From contig JBAIAC010000026.1 in NCBI GenBank assembly GCA_037349315.1, forward strand, positions 6,882,001-6,946,000: 64,000 nucleotides of DNA. Direction: 5' to 3'. A model generated the notes under the pieces. That model saw only the letters and a program-made list of their open reading frames with translations. It did not search any database and had not been told where the DNA came from. This document shows, piece by piece, positions 1-11,900 of the stretch. The DNA is from Chelydra serpentina (taxonomy: Eukaryota > Chordata > Testudines > Chelydridae). Position 1 is the first letter of the stretch. Each line of letters begins with the position of its first letter. Made by a program: the position numbers and the translations under genes.

Positions 1-2726
1 GCTCCAGGTGGAAACCTGCAGAACCACACTTGAGCTCTGTGCATTTCCGCTCTCGTTGCTTGCATGTGCCAAACGGGCTGTCCCATCTGTTCCTCGTTAG
101 GAACTCGAGGTCTCGGAGAGATTAATTAATGCTGCACTGCTGTCAGCGCTGGCAGAGAGAAACTCATGGCACAGACATTGGTGTCCCTGGCCCGCCCTCG
201 CCTTGCCAGTCTACCTGGCGCCCGGAACCCTGCCGTGGCGTTAAAAGCTCGGATGATTCATGCCTGGTGCTAAGAACTCCTCCCCGGGGCTGTTCTCCCG
301 CTCCTGGCACCAGGATCTTCACCCTTGCACCGGGAACCCGATTCTGATTCGCTAGAGCAGCTCTGGCACCAGGAAATCCACCCAGCTGCTGGTAACTCAG
401 CCTTGCCACTACTAACCCAGCCACCCTGGAGCTAGCAGTACAATGTTGGCACCGGTTATGTGCCCCGCGGCCAGTAACGTGATCCTGCTCTGTGACGTTA
501 CTCCACCCTGGCACTAGATCTGCGTAGTGCAGGGAGGCCTGCCGGGCTCCGCTCCCCCGCGGAAAGAAGCAGGGTGTGTCTGTGACGCTTGGAGAGCTCT
601 GAGCCGCAAACCTCAACGACCGGCGTCCCTCCCTGCAAACAGAGACCAAATAAAACCCTGCAGGGCCACGTTATGATCATTTGACAAATGCAAGCAGCCC
701 CGTGGCCCTGCCGGCTCCGTGTGTACATGAGAGCCCTGAGGGCTGGTAACATAGCAGTAGCCCATAGCCACCCTTGCATTGGCATGGCAGCACTGGAGAG
801 AAGCGAGCTCCTCTCGGGGGGAGATCCAGTAATTGTGCTGGGCCATCTGTCCATGTGCCGGCATCTTTCTCCTGTCTCTGGCCATGGGATTCTGGCACTG
901 TCTGCTTTCTCCAGGGGTTGATAATCTCATGGTGTCCATAACTCATGGCAGCAAACTGTATGTTGGTCACTCCATGGTAGTCTCAGCAATTCTTTTGCAT
1001 GGGAGCTCCTAGCGCTGACCCCTTGTGGCCACGAAAGACCCCACGACGCTTTTCTGAAAAGCTGGGGCATTCGCTCTAACATCCCGGTCCTATTCCAAAC
1101 AGTGTAATTCTTTGTGCTTGCCTAAGTCCACCCCCCCCCCCCCGCAGCACCTTCAATGTGATCAAGTATCAGAGGGGTAGCCGTGTTAGTCTGGATCTGT
1201 AGAAGCGACAAAGGGTCCTGTGGCACCTTATAGACTAACAGACGTATTGGAGCATAAGCTTTCGTGGCTGAATACCCACTTCTTCGGATGCATGCAGTGG
1301 AAATGCAGTGGAAATTTCCACTGCATGCATCCGAAGAAGTGGGTATTCACCCACGAAAGCTTATGCTCCAATACGTCTGTTAGTCTATAAGGTGCCACAG
1401 AACTCTTTGTTGCTTCTTCAATGTGGTGTCATTCTACACTTCCTGTCCTAAAGTGTCGTGTGCAGCCTATGGGCCCGCCTACAATACAAAATCAGCTGGA
1501 TCACCCGCTTGTCTCCTGACACAATTCCAATATTGTTGGGCCTTGTAGCGTAGATGGGACCTAAACCCATTTCTGCTGCCGCACAGTTCAGTGACGTGGG
1601 ATCAGATATGCTCGGGTTGATATCTAACAAATGTCTCTCATTTTTGAGAGCCGTCGCTCATTTTAATCCCAAAATGTCCTGTATTCCCCACTCTCGGAGA
1701 ATTGTTTGACAGAAATACAGATTCATGCTCCAGAGGTTCTAGAGAGTGATTGATGCTAAAGGAGGGAAGCCCACAAAGTTTGTTTCCTACATACACAGTG
1801 TTTAGGTGCCTGTCATTTTGGGGGTTCATCAGGCATTGCTTTCCATAGTGGGGCCGTGGCAGACTGAGAGGCATGCTTAGGTCCTGTCCGTGCTATGAGG
1901 TTTCAGACACGACACTGCGTTGTGACTTGGTTGCTCTCGCAATGTAGACGGGCCTTTTCTGTATGCTGTCAGACAGCTTTTGTGTTCCACCCCAGAGGTG
2001 GCTGCATTTCGATGCAATGAGATTTGGAAAGGTAGACAAGCGGTGCGAAGGAAGGTATAGTTTAAAAAAAAGATCTGTCCGAGAGGAGCAAGTGACACAC
2101 TGTTCGGGGGCTTGATCCCCTGTTTGTCAGAAGTGTCCAGGCCCGATTGGGTGGTAGATCATTATGTGGTGTGTGCCATCTCTGCCGTCACTTTCCTGGC
2201 TCCCAGGGTCAGTGGTAGATGGATTGACTTGGGGTACAGTTGGCGTCTTCAGTTGGTCAGAGCGCTTTGGGATCGTTGGAGATGAAAAGGGCTGTAGATC
2301 TGTGAGATGATGTCATTATTTATTAGCTCAAACCTGCTGCCCTGCAACGACCCTCCTGCTTTGATTTGCCTCGGTAGTGCATTAAAGCTCTGGAGAGCCT
2401 TCAGCGGAGATGATTTCTCCAGGAGCTAGCCCCCGTTACATCCCTGCTGTGAAGTCTCATCCCCACGCACCTGTCTCGGTTCCCCTCTTGCATCCACAGC
2501 AGATTCACAGGCATGGAGAAAGTTGTTCCTTGTGCATCTCGAGGAAGAATCGAGGGGTTAACAACTGGACTGTTCCATTTCTCCTCTTCTGTAGGATGCA
2601 CCTTGGTTTTTCCCGAATGGTTCAGGCAGAAAGAGAAAAGCGGTGGTGGTGGGGGGGGACGGGGGGGAGAGGAACCAAGGGGAAGATGTCACTATCTCTA
2701 ATCTATCTGTCATTTTTATTTTACAG
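1..2726. other. DOK4 upstream or 5' intronic sequence
   Basis: No exon recognised. It holds a foldback repeat at about 1165-1418 and a short C-run near 1131. Whether it is promoter-proximal flank or the intron after a noncoding first exon cannot be told. Confidence 0.5.
1165..1418. mobile_element. Foldback (head-to-head) interspersed repeat
   Basis: Two arms of about 105 bases, near 1203-1313 and 1314-1416, are inverted copies that meet at GGAAATTTCC. Both contain AGACTAACAGACGTATTGG or its complement. The sequence leading in from 1168 (TCAGAGGGGTAGCCGTGTTA) is a motif I associate with an abundant turtle and crocodilian repeat. Its family (Penelope-like or other) is not assigned. Confidence 0.7.
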
Positions 2727-2994
2727 CCAGTGCCAGGGAGGAGGAGAGCATGAGGGCTGCTAGAACAATGCTGAGGAGGATCCGGACCCGGACCCCGGGG
2801 AGGATCTGAAAACAGGTGAACGCAGAAGGAGGAGCGAGGGTGGGGGAAAAGACAGACGGAAGGAAAGCGGGCGAGGGAAAAGCCTGGAGCTCCTTGGGAG
2901 TGGATCCCGGCTGCAGAGGGCTTACGCCATGGCTACGAATTTTAACGACATCGTCAAACAGGGCTACGTGAAAATGAAGAGCAGGAAATTAGGG
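2727..2994 (+). other. DOK4: DOK4 exon with 5' UTR and start codon
   Basis: A pyrimidine-rich acceptor ending TTTTACAG at 2726 opens this exon. About 200 bases of 5' UTR precede the ATG at 2929, and the donor GTAAGT follows at 2995. The acceptor implies at least one further noncoding exon upstream; I cannot identify it and it may lie outside the window. Confidence 0.8.
2929..2994 (+). CDS. DOK4: DOK4 coding exon 1 (residues 1-22)
   Basis: Encodes the first 22 residues, ending in KSRKLG, the start of the PH domain. It ends in phase 0 before GTAAGT. Confidence 0.95.
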
Positions 2995-5900
2995 GTAAGT
3001 GGGGAGGGGATCATGATGCATGATTCGTTATCATTAGCTTTGAAGGTCTCCCCCCCCCACCCCCCTTCTCCCTGCTTTTGAAACACCAGGGCAGCTGCAA
3101 AATGCAGAAAAACCTTCCCCGCCCCCCCCAATCCCTCTTTTGTGTGAGAGCATCCTCGACAGAGATTCTGTCTCTGGGCTATGCCCGGGCACGGCTGGCT
3201 CTGGGCGCCTGTACCCAGGACTCCTGTGCTGGCCGCTGTCCCTGGTCATTCCGGGGACGGGTAAAGTTGCAGCTGTGGCATTTCCACTGAACAGTCGGGC
3301 GGGGGTTGTCCTTTGCATTCAGCTGTAGGAATCTCCCTCCGAGAGAAGAGCCCAGGAGACGAGCTGTGCATGGACACATTTTTTTTTTTTTTTTTTAAGC
3401 ACCCGACCCCCTGGGTTATTTCTAGGCGAAGGGGAGAGAGGAGAGAAGATGGTTTGCACTTGTTGCTTTCGGGGTAATTCCGTAGGAATTTGGCACTGTG
3501 GGTTGGGCTCGTGCTGGTCCGGACAGGGCAGGCAGCGCGGTGCGGGCAGGGGGCAGATTTCAAGCCACGAGTCAGGCCTAGCGGCCAAACCCAGCTCAAT
3601 CCCTACACCCTGGCCGCCCCTGGGCCCCTTCCGTGCCGCTGACTGCATTTGCACATGACGTCAGCGCTGGCAAGGGAATAGTTACATCTCCCGTTGGGCC
3701 CCTAGCCTGTGCATCACCCTAGATCCCTGGGAGGTTGGTTGTGCGGCCGGAGGAGAGTGTGGGTGGAAGGGGGTGGGGGGGGGGCATGGACATGGTGCTG
3801 TACTTCCCTGTAGCCCTGAGGGGGATGGGAGGGGGGGGATGTGTTAGCAGGTCCCTGATTGGGGGCCCAGTGCCGGGCATGCTCCGCTCCCATGGATTGC
3901 AATGGGGTGATTTCCAAGGATTCGGTCCTGGGTGAGAGAACTGGGGTCATTGATCAGGGGCCTTGGGCCCCTCTGCTTGCTGGCGTCACGCTCGCGGCAT
4001 GGACCGAGTCCCAGGAGGGCCGTGCTGCTCCGGAGCCAGCGGCTGCCCGAGGCGCAGGGATGGCAGCGGGGGGAGCTGCGGGTAGAGGAGCTTCGAGTTC
4101 TTGCTCCGCCCTGCCCCTCCCCCCAAAGCGCCATTAATTTCTTCACCTGTCACGCGAGATGCAGGTGATCCCACGTGACCAGGGCTCCCAAGCGGTTTGG
4201 CTTGACCCATATTTTAGGCAGAGTCGTTGGAGAGCCGGTGTGCTGCGCATTTCAATGGAGCCGGCGCCGTACCGGGATCCGTTCTTAAAGGGGCCAAACT
4301 GCAGTTGCTGAGACAAAGAAACCCCCAGCCTGGCGCGGAAGAGGTGCAGGGCGCTGGGTGGAGCTGTGGGGCGGCGCACGGGCCTGTCCCCCCTGCAAGA
4401 GGAGGCCAAACCCTGGTTCATGGCTAGGGCAAACGGTCCGGATGTGAAATAAACCACCGCAGAGGTTATTTGGCCGTAAGTGGCACCTCTGCTTGGGATG
4501 GAGTGAGGTCTGGGGCGGCACATGGGGGCAGGGCAGGATGGATGGACAGACTCTGGTGTGGGGGACCAGGGTTGCAATAGCATTGGGGGCGGGGGGGCTG
4601 TGGGTCAGGACTGAGGGGCATCAGCACAGCTGGGAGTTCAGGCCCAAGCGCTGGAATAGAAAGGGGAGCGGTGGGTGGGATTTCGGGGCACTGGCAGGGC
4701 TGGATTAGCTCTGGTGAGTTGCAGCTGGGCCTGGCTGAGCTGTCTGAGGGCAGGGTGTGCACAGTGCCTGGGCTCTGGCCAGCACTAAATCACCCCCCGA
4801 TAATGTCACCCAGCCAACCCGCCTGCAGCCGCTGGCTGTGCACATTCTCCATCCCGGCCCCAGCTGCCCTGGGTCCCGCACACGGGGAACGGGCGCTGTG
4901 GGGAGCTCGTCGAGCATCCTGACGTTCCCCAAGCGTCCACACCAGAGCAGCCCCTGAGCCCAGCTTGTTACCCCATCTGTGCTCGTGGCCCCAGGCTGGG
5001 CTGCAGGATCCAGGGCTCTAGAGGGTCTGCCGATGGGTCTTGGCTTTAAAGTGGAGTTTCTGCTGCCGGGCACCAGCCTGTGCCCACAGGAAAGGAGCAG
5101 CGTCTGCACCCTGCCTCTCGGGGTGAGAGAGGAGTTTAGCCTCCCTACGCTCCCTGGCGTTTGCTGCCGACAAGGCAGCTGTGGAAACCCTCTCGGTCTC
5201 CCAGGCCAGTTGCTCGCTAAGGACTTGGGGCCGATTTGAACCAGCGACCTAACGGTGAAAGGCCTTGTCGGTCGTCCCCAGGGCCCTCCGCCGCACCCTG
5301 CTGACCATTGCCAGCTGCGATCCTTTCCTCTTGCTTTGTGGGGCCTTGCTCTGAGCGGGTGCGGCGCTCTGCCGAGCCACCAGCCCTGGCCGGCCGGGTG
5401 CATGTGGTGGAGCTGTGGATATTGTGGTAAAGCGAGACACAGGAGGTTTGCTAGCACATAGTCCGGTGTCTGGCTGGGATGCAGCTCCGGGGCAGAATCC
5501 AGGAGTCTGCGGGTTATGGCCCAGTTCACTGTATACTTTGAGTATCAGGGGGAACTGCTCTGGCAGGCCGAGAATCTCCCCCGAACCGCCAACGCCTTCC
5601 TCGGGCGTGGCTTAGTGCTTCTGTAGCGCGTTCACCTGCCCTTCGCCGGCCTCGGGGAGTCGGCCTCTCCTCCGACATGGGTGTCTCTAGCCCCCTCGTG
5701 CAGCTGGGGAGACGGAGCCCCAGAGCTGGGGGCGGGGGACAGGCCAACATTTCCCTAAAGCGGCTGCTTGAGGCATCCGGGTGGGCCCTGGAGCGTTCCC
5801 TGTCCGCTCGGGCTCTGACCGGGGCCTTGTCGACGCCGGGGGCTGCCAGCAGATCTCTCCCCGCTGCTCCAGCGTTGGTGCAGCTTCAGGGGAGGGAGCC

Positions 5901-8900
5901 GGGGGGGCAGCCGAGGGGGTGAGACCCAGCAGCGGGGAGGCCGAGTGCGGCTAGCGTTGCTCCCGCCTCTGGGGCTGCGCCGCTGGATGGAGGGAGAATG
6001 TCGGACTGTCTTCCATGCCGGTGCAGCCTCAGCCTCCTTCCCCTCGTCCCTGCTCCTGGCGCCCCGTCCCTGTGTGCCAGGCTCCCCTTTAAGGGGCGCG
6101 GCTGCTGTGGAGCCAGCGAGCATCGGCCAGGTGCTGCCGCCGGCGTCGGGTGCTGGAGAGAGCGAGGGTGTGAGGGGTAGGCCCGGGGCCAGCCTGGGAG
6201 AGGGGAGAGTGTCCCCCAGCCCTGGCTGGCTGGCCGTGTGTGTGGCAGGGATACACCCCCTGCCCTCGCGCTGCCTCTCGTGTTCGGCGCGGGTGCTGCC
6301 CCCTGCCCTGGGCAGGACTCGGCCCAGCCCGCGTTGCAGTGCTGATGTGCAGAGCCCAGCGTCGGCAGTGCTCTCTTAACACCGGGGGCAGCGGCCTGGT
6401 GCCGCCTCCTCCTAAGGACACAACGCGGCCCTGGGCCTGCAGCCCCCTCTGGCTCTCCTGGTCGGCATTATCTGCCCCTTTACGTCGTGAGCTCCTCAGG
6501 GCGGGCTGTGTCCCCCGCTACTGCCCCTTAACGACACTGTGACCTTTTGGGGTTCAACCCAGACCAGTAGGGGGTTGTGTCCTCCCCTGCCCTGCCGTTC
6601 TGGGGGCCTCTAATGCTGTGGGCTCTGGCTCACAGCCCGGATCCTGGCTGCCAGCATGCGGATCGCAGCCTGCCTTCCACTGCCCGGTTACTCCAACACC
6701 CTGCCCCCGGTCCCAGATTTACCCCAGACCGCCTGCCTGGGTCGTGTCCAGCCCTCTCCTGGGACACTCACAGCCGTTAGTAAGTTCGTTAGGTCTTGGC
6801 AGAGTCTGGTTAATGTAACTGGCTTTGACATACACCCTCATTTCAATCCCAGCGCCGGGTTGGTTTGGAGCAAACGTAAAACAAGTTTATTTAATCCAAC
6901 AGAGAGAGGATTACGTGATGCCAAGTATAAGGAATAACGTTGGACGGGGGTTGCAATCAAACAGAAGTGAAAATGCACTTCTAAGACACAATGTAGTTTC
7001 AGACACAGACAGTCTTTGGTAAGCAGGTTTCTCACCTACACTCGGCTCCCTGAGACGTCAGCCTCTTTGGGCAAAAGAGCCAACGCTCTGTGATTTCAAG
7101 AGCTCTGGCCCCTGGAATCCCCCAAGTGATGGACACCCCTGATTCTTTTTGCCCCCCTTATATCACCCCAAAGTTCATTCTTCAAGCTTCCTGCTGCTCT
7201 TCCTTTCTTGTGGACTTCCCATCCTCCTGCTGATTCGTATGCAAAGGGACTTCCATTGTTTTGATTCCACACTGCTTAATTTACATTGGAGACAGGTAGA
7301 CAGCAGCCTCCCCTCCTGTCTGGGAGAAAACCTGTTTTTCCCTTTGTTTGGTCGCAGACTTTAAAACACAGTATCAGTGAGGATCCATAAATCCTCCTAC
7401 TGCCTGCATTTTACAATGATGTTAATCAGCAGTGTGTCTCAGGCTTTTATGGAAGTCCTCACTCCATGCACGGCTGTAACATAGTATACAATCAGTTGCT
7501 TCTCATTTGAGGTTCAGCCCCCCTGTCTTTCTAGCTAAGGCTATCTCCCCTACTGGCTAGGCTGATGGCTTTCTTCACCTTTCATGTAAATGGACCTTTA
7601 TTGTTTCTGGTCACATGTTGCCTAATTTACATCAGAGACGCTTTCAAGCAGGTGGAACACGTTCCTTTGTCTGCGACGGGCGTGGCTTAGGCCAAATACA
7701 TTTTAAGGACATCTTTGCAGCATGTAGCTCTAAAGTCCTTTGTGGGTTTACCGGGTGTACGTCGGGCAAGAACATGAATGCTCAGTGAGTCATTAGTTTT
7801 CCAGTGATCTATGCCACCTTTGGGGCCTATATCATGACCACAGCGTGTTAGGTGTAGCGAATATGCCTGGCCTGACAAGAGTTGCTGATGCAAAGTAGCG
7901 ACCCACCAATGGGTCTCTGTCACAGGCACCCGGGCCATCACAGGCAGCCTGCCCCTGCTCTCCCTGAAGCCATCTGTGGTGTATGTAGCTGCAAAACTGC
8001 CATGCTTTGTTTTCGGAGTACTGCCCCTTTAAATTCCTACGCGCGCTGACTGTAGAGGGAGCTGCGGCATGACGCGCACACTGTGCTCTCTCTTGTGGAG
8101 CCTTCGTTTTAGTTTGTTCCCGATTGTTTATTTTTCTCCTTTAAAATAAAAGGCCGAGAGGAGCTGTCTGCCTGTTGGATGTGGCAGGACAATGTGGTTG
8201 ACTCCAGCCAGGGCCAGGGAAGATGACCGGCACAGGACATATGGGATCAGTTCCTTGGTTGCCCATCTGTAAAACGGGCACATTGATTGGTGTCTGTGAG
8301 GCGCTCAGCTACTATAGGGCTGGGGCCAGCGGTGTCCAGCCCTAGACTAGCATCCCCTCCACACAAGCCTCTGGTATCGCTGTCTTCTCTGTGGCCTCAA
8401 TGTGAGTGGGCTGTAGCCCATTTCTGACATTGAGCCAGGCCCATCTGCTGCTTAGGGAGGATCACTTGAAAGGAGCTTCTGTTCCTGTCAGGGGCCGGTA
8501 CTTCTCCAGTTCCCCAGGTGCTGCAGACACCCCCCGGACAGAGGTGTGTAAAGGACACACCCACCTTGGAGGCAAGAAACAGTCAGGCCTGGATTTTGTA
8601 AGCCGGAGCTGTGTGTGCAGAGAGCTGCAGGACTGGGCCCGCTGGTAGTGCTGGGGTCGCAGGAAATATGGGGGGAGGGATAGCTCAGTGGTTTGAGCAT
8701 TGGCCTGCTAAACCCAGGGTTGTGAGTTCAATCCTTGAGGGGGCCATTTGGGGATATGGGGCAAAAATTGGGGATTAGTCCTGCTTTGAGCAGGGGGTTG
8801 GACTAGATGACCTCCTAAGGTCCCTTCCAACCCTGATATGCTATGCTATGCTATGCTATGCTATGCTATGATGTGCGTATTCCCTGGACCAGCCCCCTCT

Positions 8901-11900
8901 GCAGATTGGCTATCGGCGCCTCACGGGCTGTGGGTGTCACGGGCTCTGAAATCTGCACCGGGGGCTCATTCTCCCAGACAGCTCCGTAAAGATGTTTTCT
9001 TAGAAGCAGCCAGAGATTCGCCGGAGGCGGACCTGGGCTCCCGGGCTGGGAGGAAGTGCTCCATGCCAAACTGCCGCTGCACTCCCAGGGGGCTTCTTAT
9101 GTGTCTGCGAAGCTGCGTCTGGCTCCCTGCGTCTGGGCTATCCAGAAACCTGGTGGTTTCGCGCAGCTTTTCATCCTTCAAATCCAGGGACTGCTCACCC
9201 GCTCCCTCCCGCACGGGTTGCAGAGCAAGTCTAGTTATACGAAACTAAACTTGTGAGGAGATGTGATCAACAGAGTCTGGCCTGGCTCCGGCGGGGCACT
9301 GCTGGGAGGAAGCTCACTGCGGTCTGGCCTGGCTCCGGCGGGGCACTGCTGGGGGGAAGCTTGCTGCAGTCTGGCCTGGCTCTGGCGGGGCACTGCTGGG
9401 GGGAAGCTCTCTGCGGTCTGGTTTGGCTCTGGCGGCGTACTGCTGGGGGGAAGCTCGCTGCAGTCTGGCCTGGCTCCGGCGGGGCACTGTCAGGGGGAAG
9501 CTCGCTGCAGTCTGACCTGGCTCCAGCGGGACACTGCTGGGGGGAAGCTCACTGCGGTCTGGCCTGGCTCCAGCGGGACACTGCTGGGGGAGAAGCTCGC
9601 TGCGGTCTGGCCTGGCTCCAGCGGGACACTGCTGGGGGGGAAGCTCGCTGCGGTCTGGCTTTGCTCCGGCGGGGCACTGCTAAGGGGAAGCTCGCTGTGG
9701 TCTGGCCTGGGTCTGGCAGGGCACTGCTGGGGGGAAGCTTGCTGCGGTCTGGCCTGGCTCCGGCGGGGCACTGCTGGGGGGAAGCTCGCTGCGGTCTGGT
9801 CTGGCTCCGGTGGGGCACTGCCGGGGGGAAGCTCACTGCGGTCTGGCCTGGCTCCGGCGGGGCACTGCCGGGGGGAAGCTCACTGCGGTCTGGCCTGGCT
9901 CCGGCGGGGCACTGCCGAGGGGAAGCTCACTGCAGTCTGGCCTGGCTCTGGCGGGGCACTGCTGGGAGGAAGCTCACTGCGGTCTGGCCTGGCTCCGGCG
10001 GGGCACTGCTGGGGGGAAGCTCGCTGCAGTCTGGCCTGGCTCTGGCGGGGCACTGCTGGGGGGAAGCTCACTGTGGTCTGGTTTGGCTCCGGCGGCGTAC
10101 TGCCGGGGGGAAGCTCGCTGCAGTCTGGCCTGGCTCCGGCGGGGCACTGTCAGGGGGAAGCTCGCTGCGGTCTGACCTGGCTCCAGCGGGACACTGCTGG
10201 GGGGGAAGCTCGCTGCGGTCTGGCCTGGCTCCAGCGGGACACTGCTGGGGGGGAAGCTCGCTGCGGTCTGGCCTGGCTCCAGCGGGACACTGCTGGGGGG
10301 GAAGCTCGCTGCGGTCTGGCCTGGCTCCAGCGGGACACTGCTGGGGGGGAAGCTCGCTGCGGTCTGGCCTTGCTCCGGCGGGGCACTGCTAAGGGGAAGC
10401 TCGCTGTGGTCTGGCCTGGGTCTGGCAGGGCACTGCTGGGGGGAAGCTTGCTGCGGTCTGGCCTGGCTCCGGCGGGGCACTGCTGGGGGGAAGCTCGCTG
10501 CGGTCTGGTCTGGCTCCGGCGGGGCACTGCCGGGGGGAAGCTCACTGCGGTCTGGCCTGGCTCCGGCGGGGCACTGCCGGGGGGAAGCTCACTGCGGTCT
10601 GGCCTGGCTCTGGCGGGGCACTGCCGGGGGGAAGCTCACTGCGGTCTGGCTCCGGCGGGGCACTGTCGGGGGGGAAGCTCGCTGCGGTCTGGCCTTGCTC
10701 CAGCGGGGCACTGCTAAGGGGAAGCTCGCTGCGGTCTGGTTTGGCTCCGGCGCGGCACTGCCGGGGGGAACCTCGCTGCAGTCTGGCCTGGCTCCGGCGG
10801 GTCTCTGTCAGGGGGAAGCTCGCTGCAGTCTGGCCTGGCGCCGGCGGGGCACTGCTGGGGGAAGCTCGCTGCAGTCTGCCCTGGCTCCGGCGGGGCACTG
10901 CTGGGGGGAAGCTCGCTGCAGTCTGGCCTGGCTCCGGCGGGGCACTGTCAGGGGGAAGCTCGCTGTGGTCTGGCCTGGCTCCGGCGGGGCACTGCTGGGG
11001 GGAAGCTCACTGCGGTCTGGCCTGGGTCTGGCAGGGCACTGCTGGGGGGAAGCTCGCTGCGGTCTGGTCTGGCTCCGGCGGGGCACTGCTGGAGGGAAGC
11101 TCGCTGCAGTCTGGCCTGGCTCCGGCGGGGCACTGTCAGGGGGAAGCTCGCTGCAGTCTGCCCTGGCTCCGGCAGGGCACTGTCAGGGGGAAGCTCGCTG
11201 CAGTCTGGCCTGGCTCAGGCGGGGCACTGCTGGGGGGAAGCTCGCTGTGGTGTGGCCTGGCTCCGGCAGGGCACTGCTAAGGGGAAGCTCGCTGCGGTCT
11301 GGTTTGGCTCCGGCGTGGCACTGCCGGGGGGAAGCTTGCTGCAGTCTGGCCTGGCTCCGGCGGGGCACTGTCAGGGGGAAGCTCGCTGCAGTCTGGCCTG
11401 GCTCCGGCGGGGCACTGTCAGCGGGGGAAGCTCGCTGTGGTCTGGCCTGGCTCCGGCGGGGCACTGCTGGGGGGAAGCTCGCTGCAGTCTGGCCTGGGTC
11501 TGGCAGGGCACTGCTGGGGGGAAGCTCGCTGCGGTCTGGTCTGGCTCCGGCGGGGCACTGCTGGGGGGAAGCTCGCTGCAGTCTGGCCTGGCTCCGGCGG
11601 GGCACTGTCAGGGGGAAGCTCGCTGCAGTCTGCCCTGGCTCTGGCGCTGAGAGTGGGCAGTGGGTGCCGGTGCGCAGTCCCTGGGATTAGAGGCAATAGC
11701 TCAACCAGCGGACAGACAGTCAGACCTTTGGGCTCAGCGGCAGGCAGCAATGGCGGCAGGGCAGGGAAGGGCCGGTTCCCCATCTCCAGCAGCCAGGGAG
11801 GAGAGCGAGCTGGTTAATTTCATGCTGATTACAGAGAACAAAGAAGGGGGGGCAGGAAAGGGAAGGTGAATGGCTGGGAGGGACGAGATGCTGAGGGCTG

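Larger units (their letters stand above)
2995..9257 (+). other. DOK4 intron 1, 5' part
   Basis: GC-rich intron with no supported exon. It contains a T-run near 3379, a SINE at 8671, and in 7240-7345 and 7560-7660 two diverged copies of one segment (both with TAATTTACAT) that look like part of an unassigned interspersed repeat. A CpG-rich stretch at about 5560-6400 has no other promoter sign. Confidence 0.5.

Noticed and set aside
8671..8745. tRNA gene
   Set aside because: A and B boxes are present, but the sequence continues into a SINE body and recurs three more times with the same body; no proper acceptor stem is evident.
9253..11690. Long open frames of 379, 484 and 331 codons on + (and shadows on -) as a repeat-protein gene
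   Set aside because: They lie wholly in a 47-bp tandem array; the same unit is open in all rotating frames, and there is no start context, splice structure or unique sequence.
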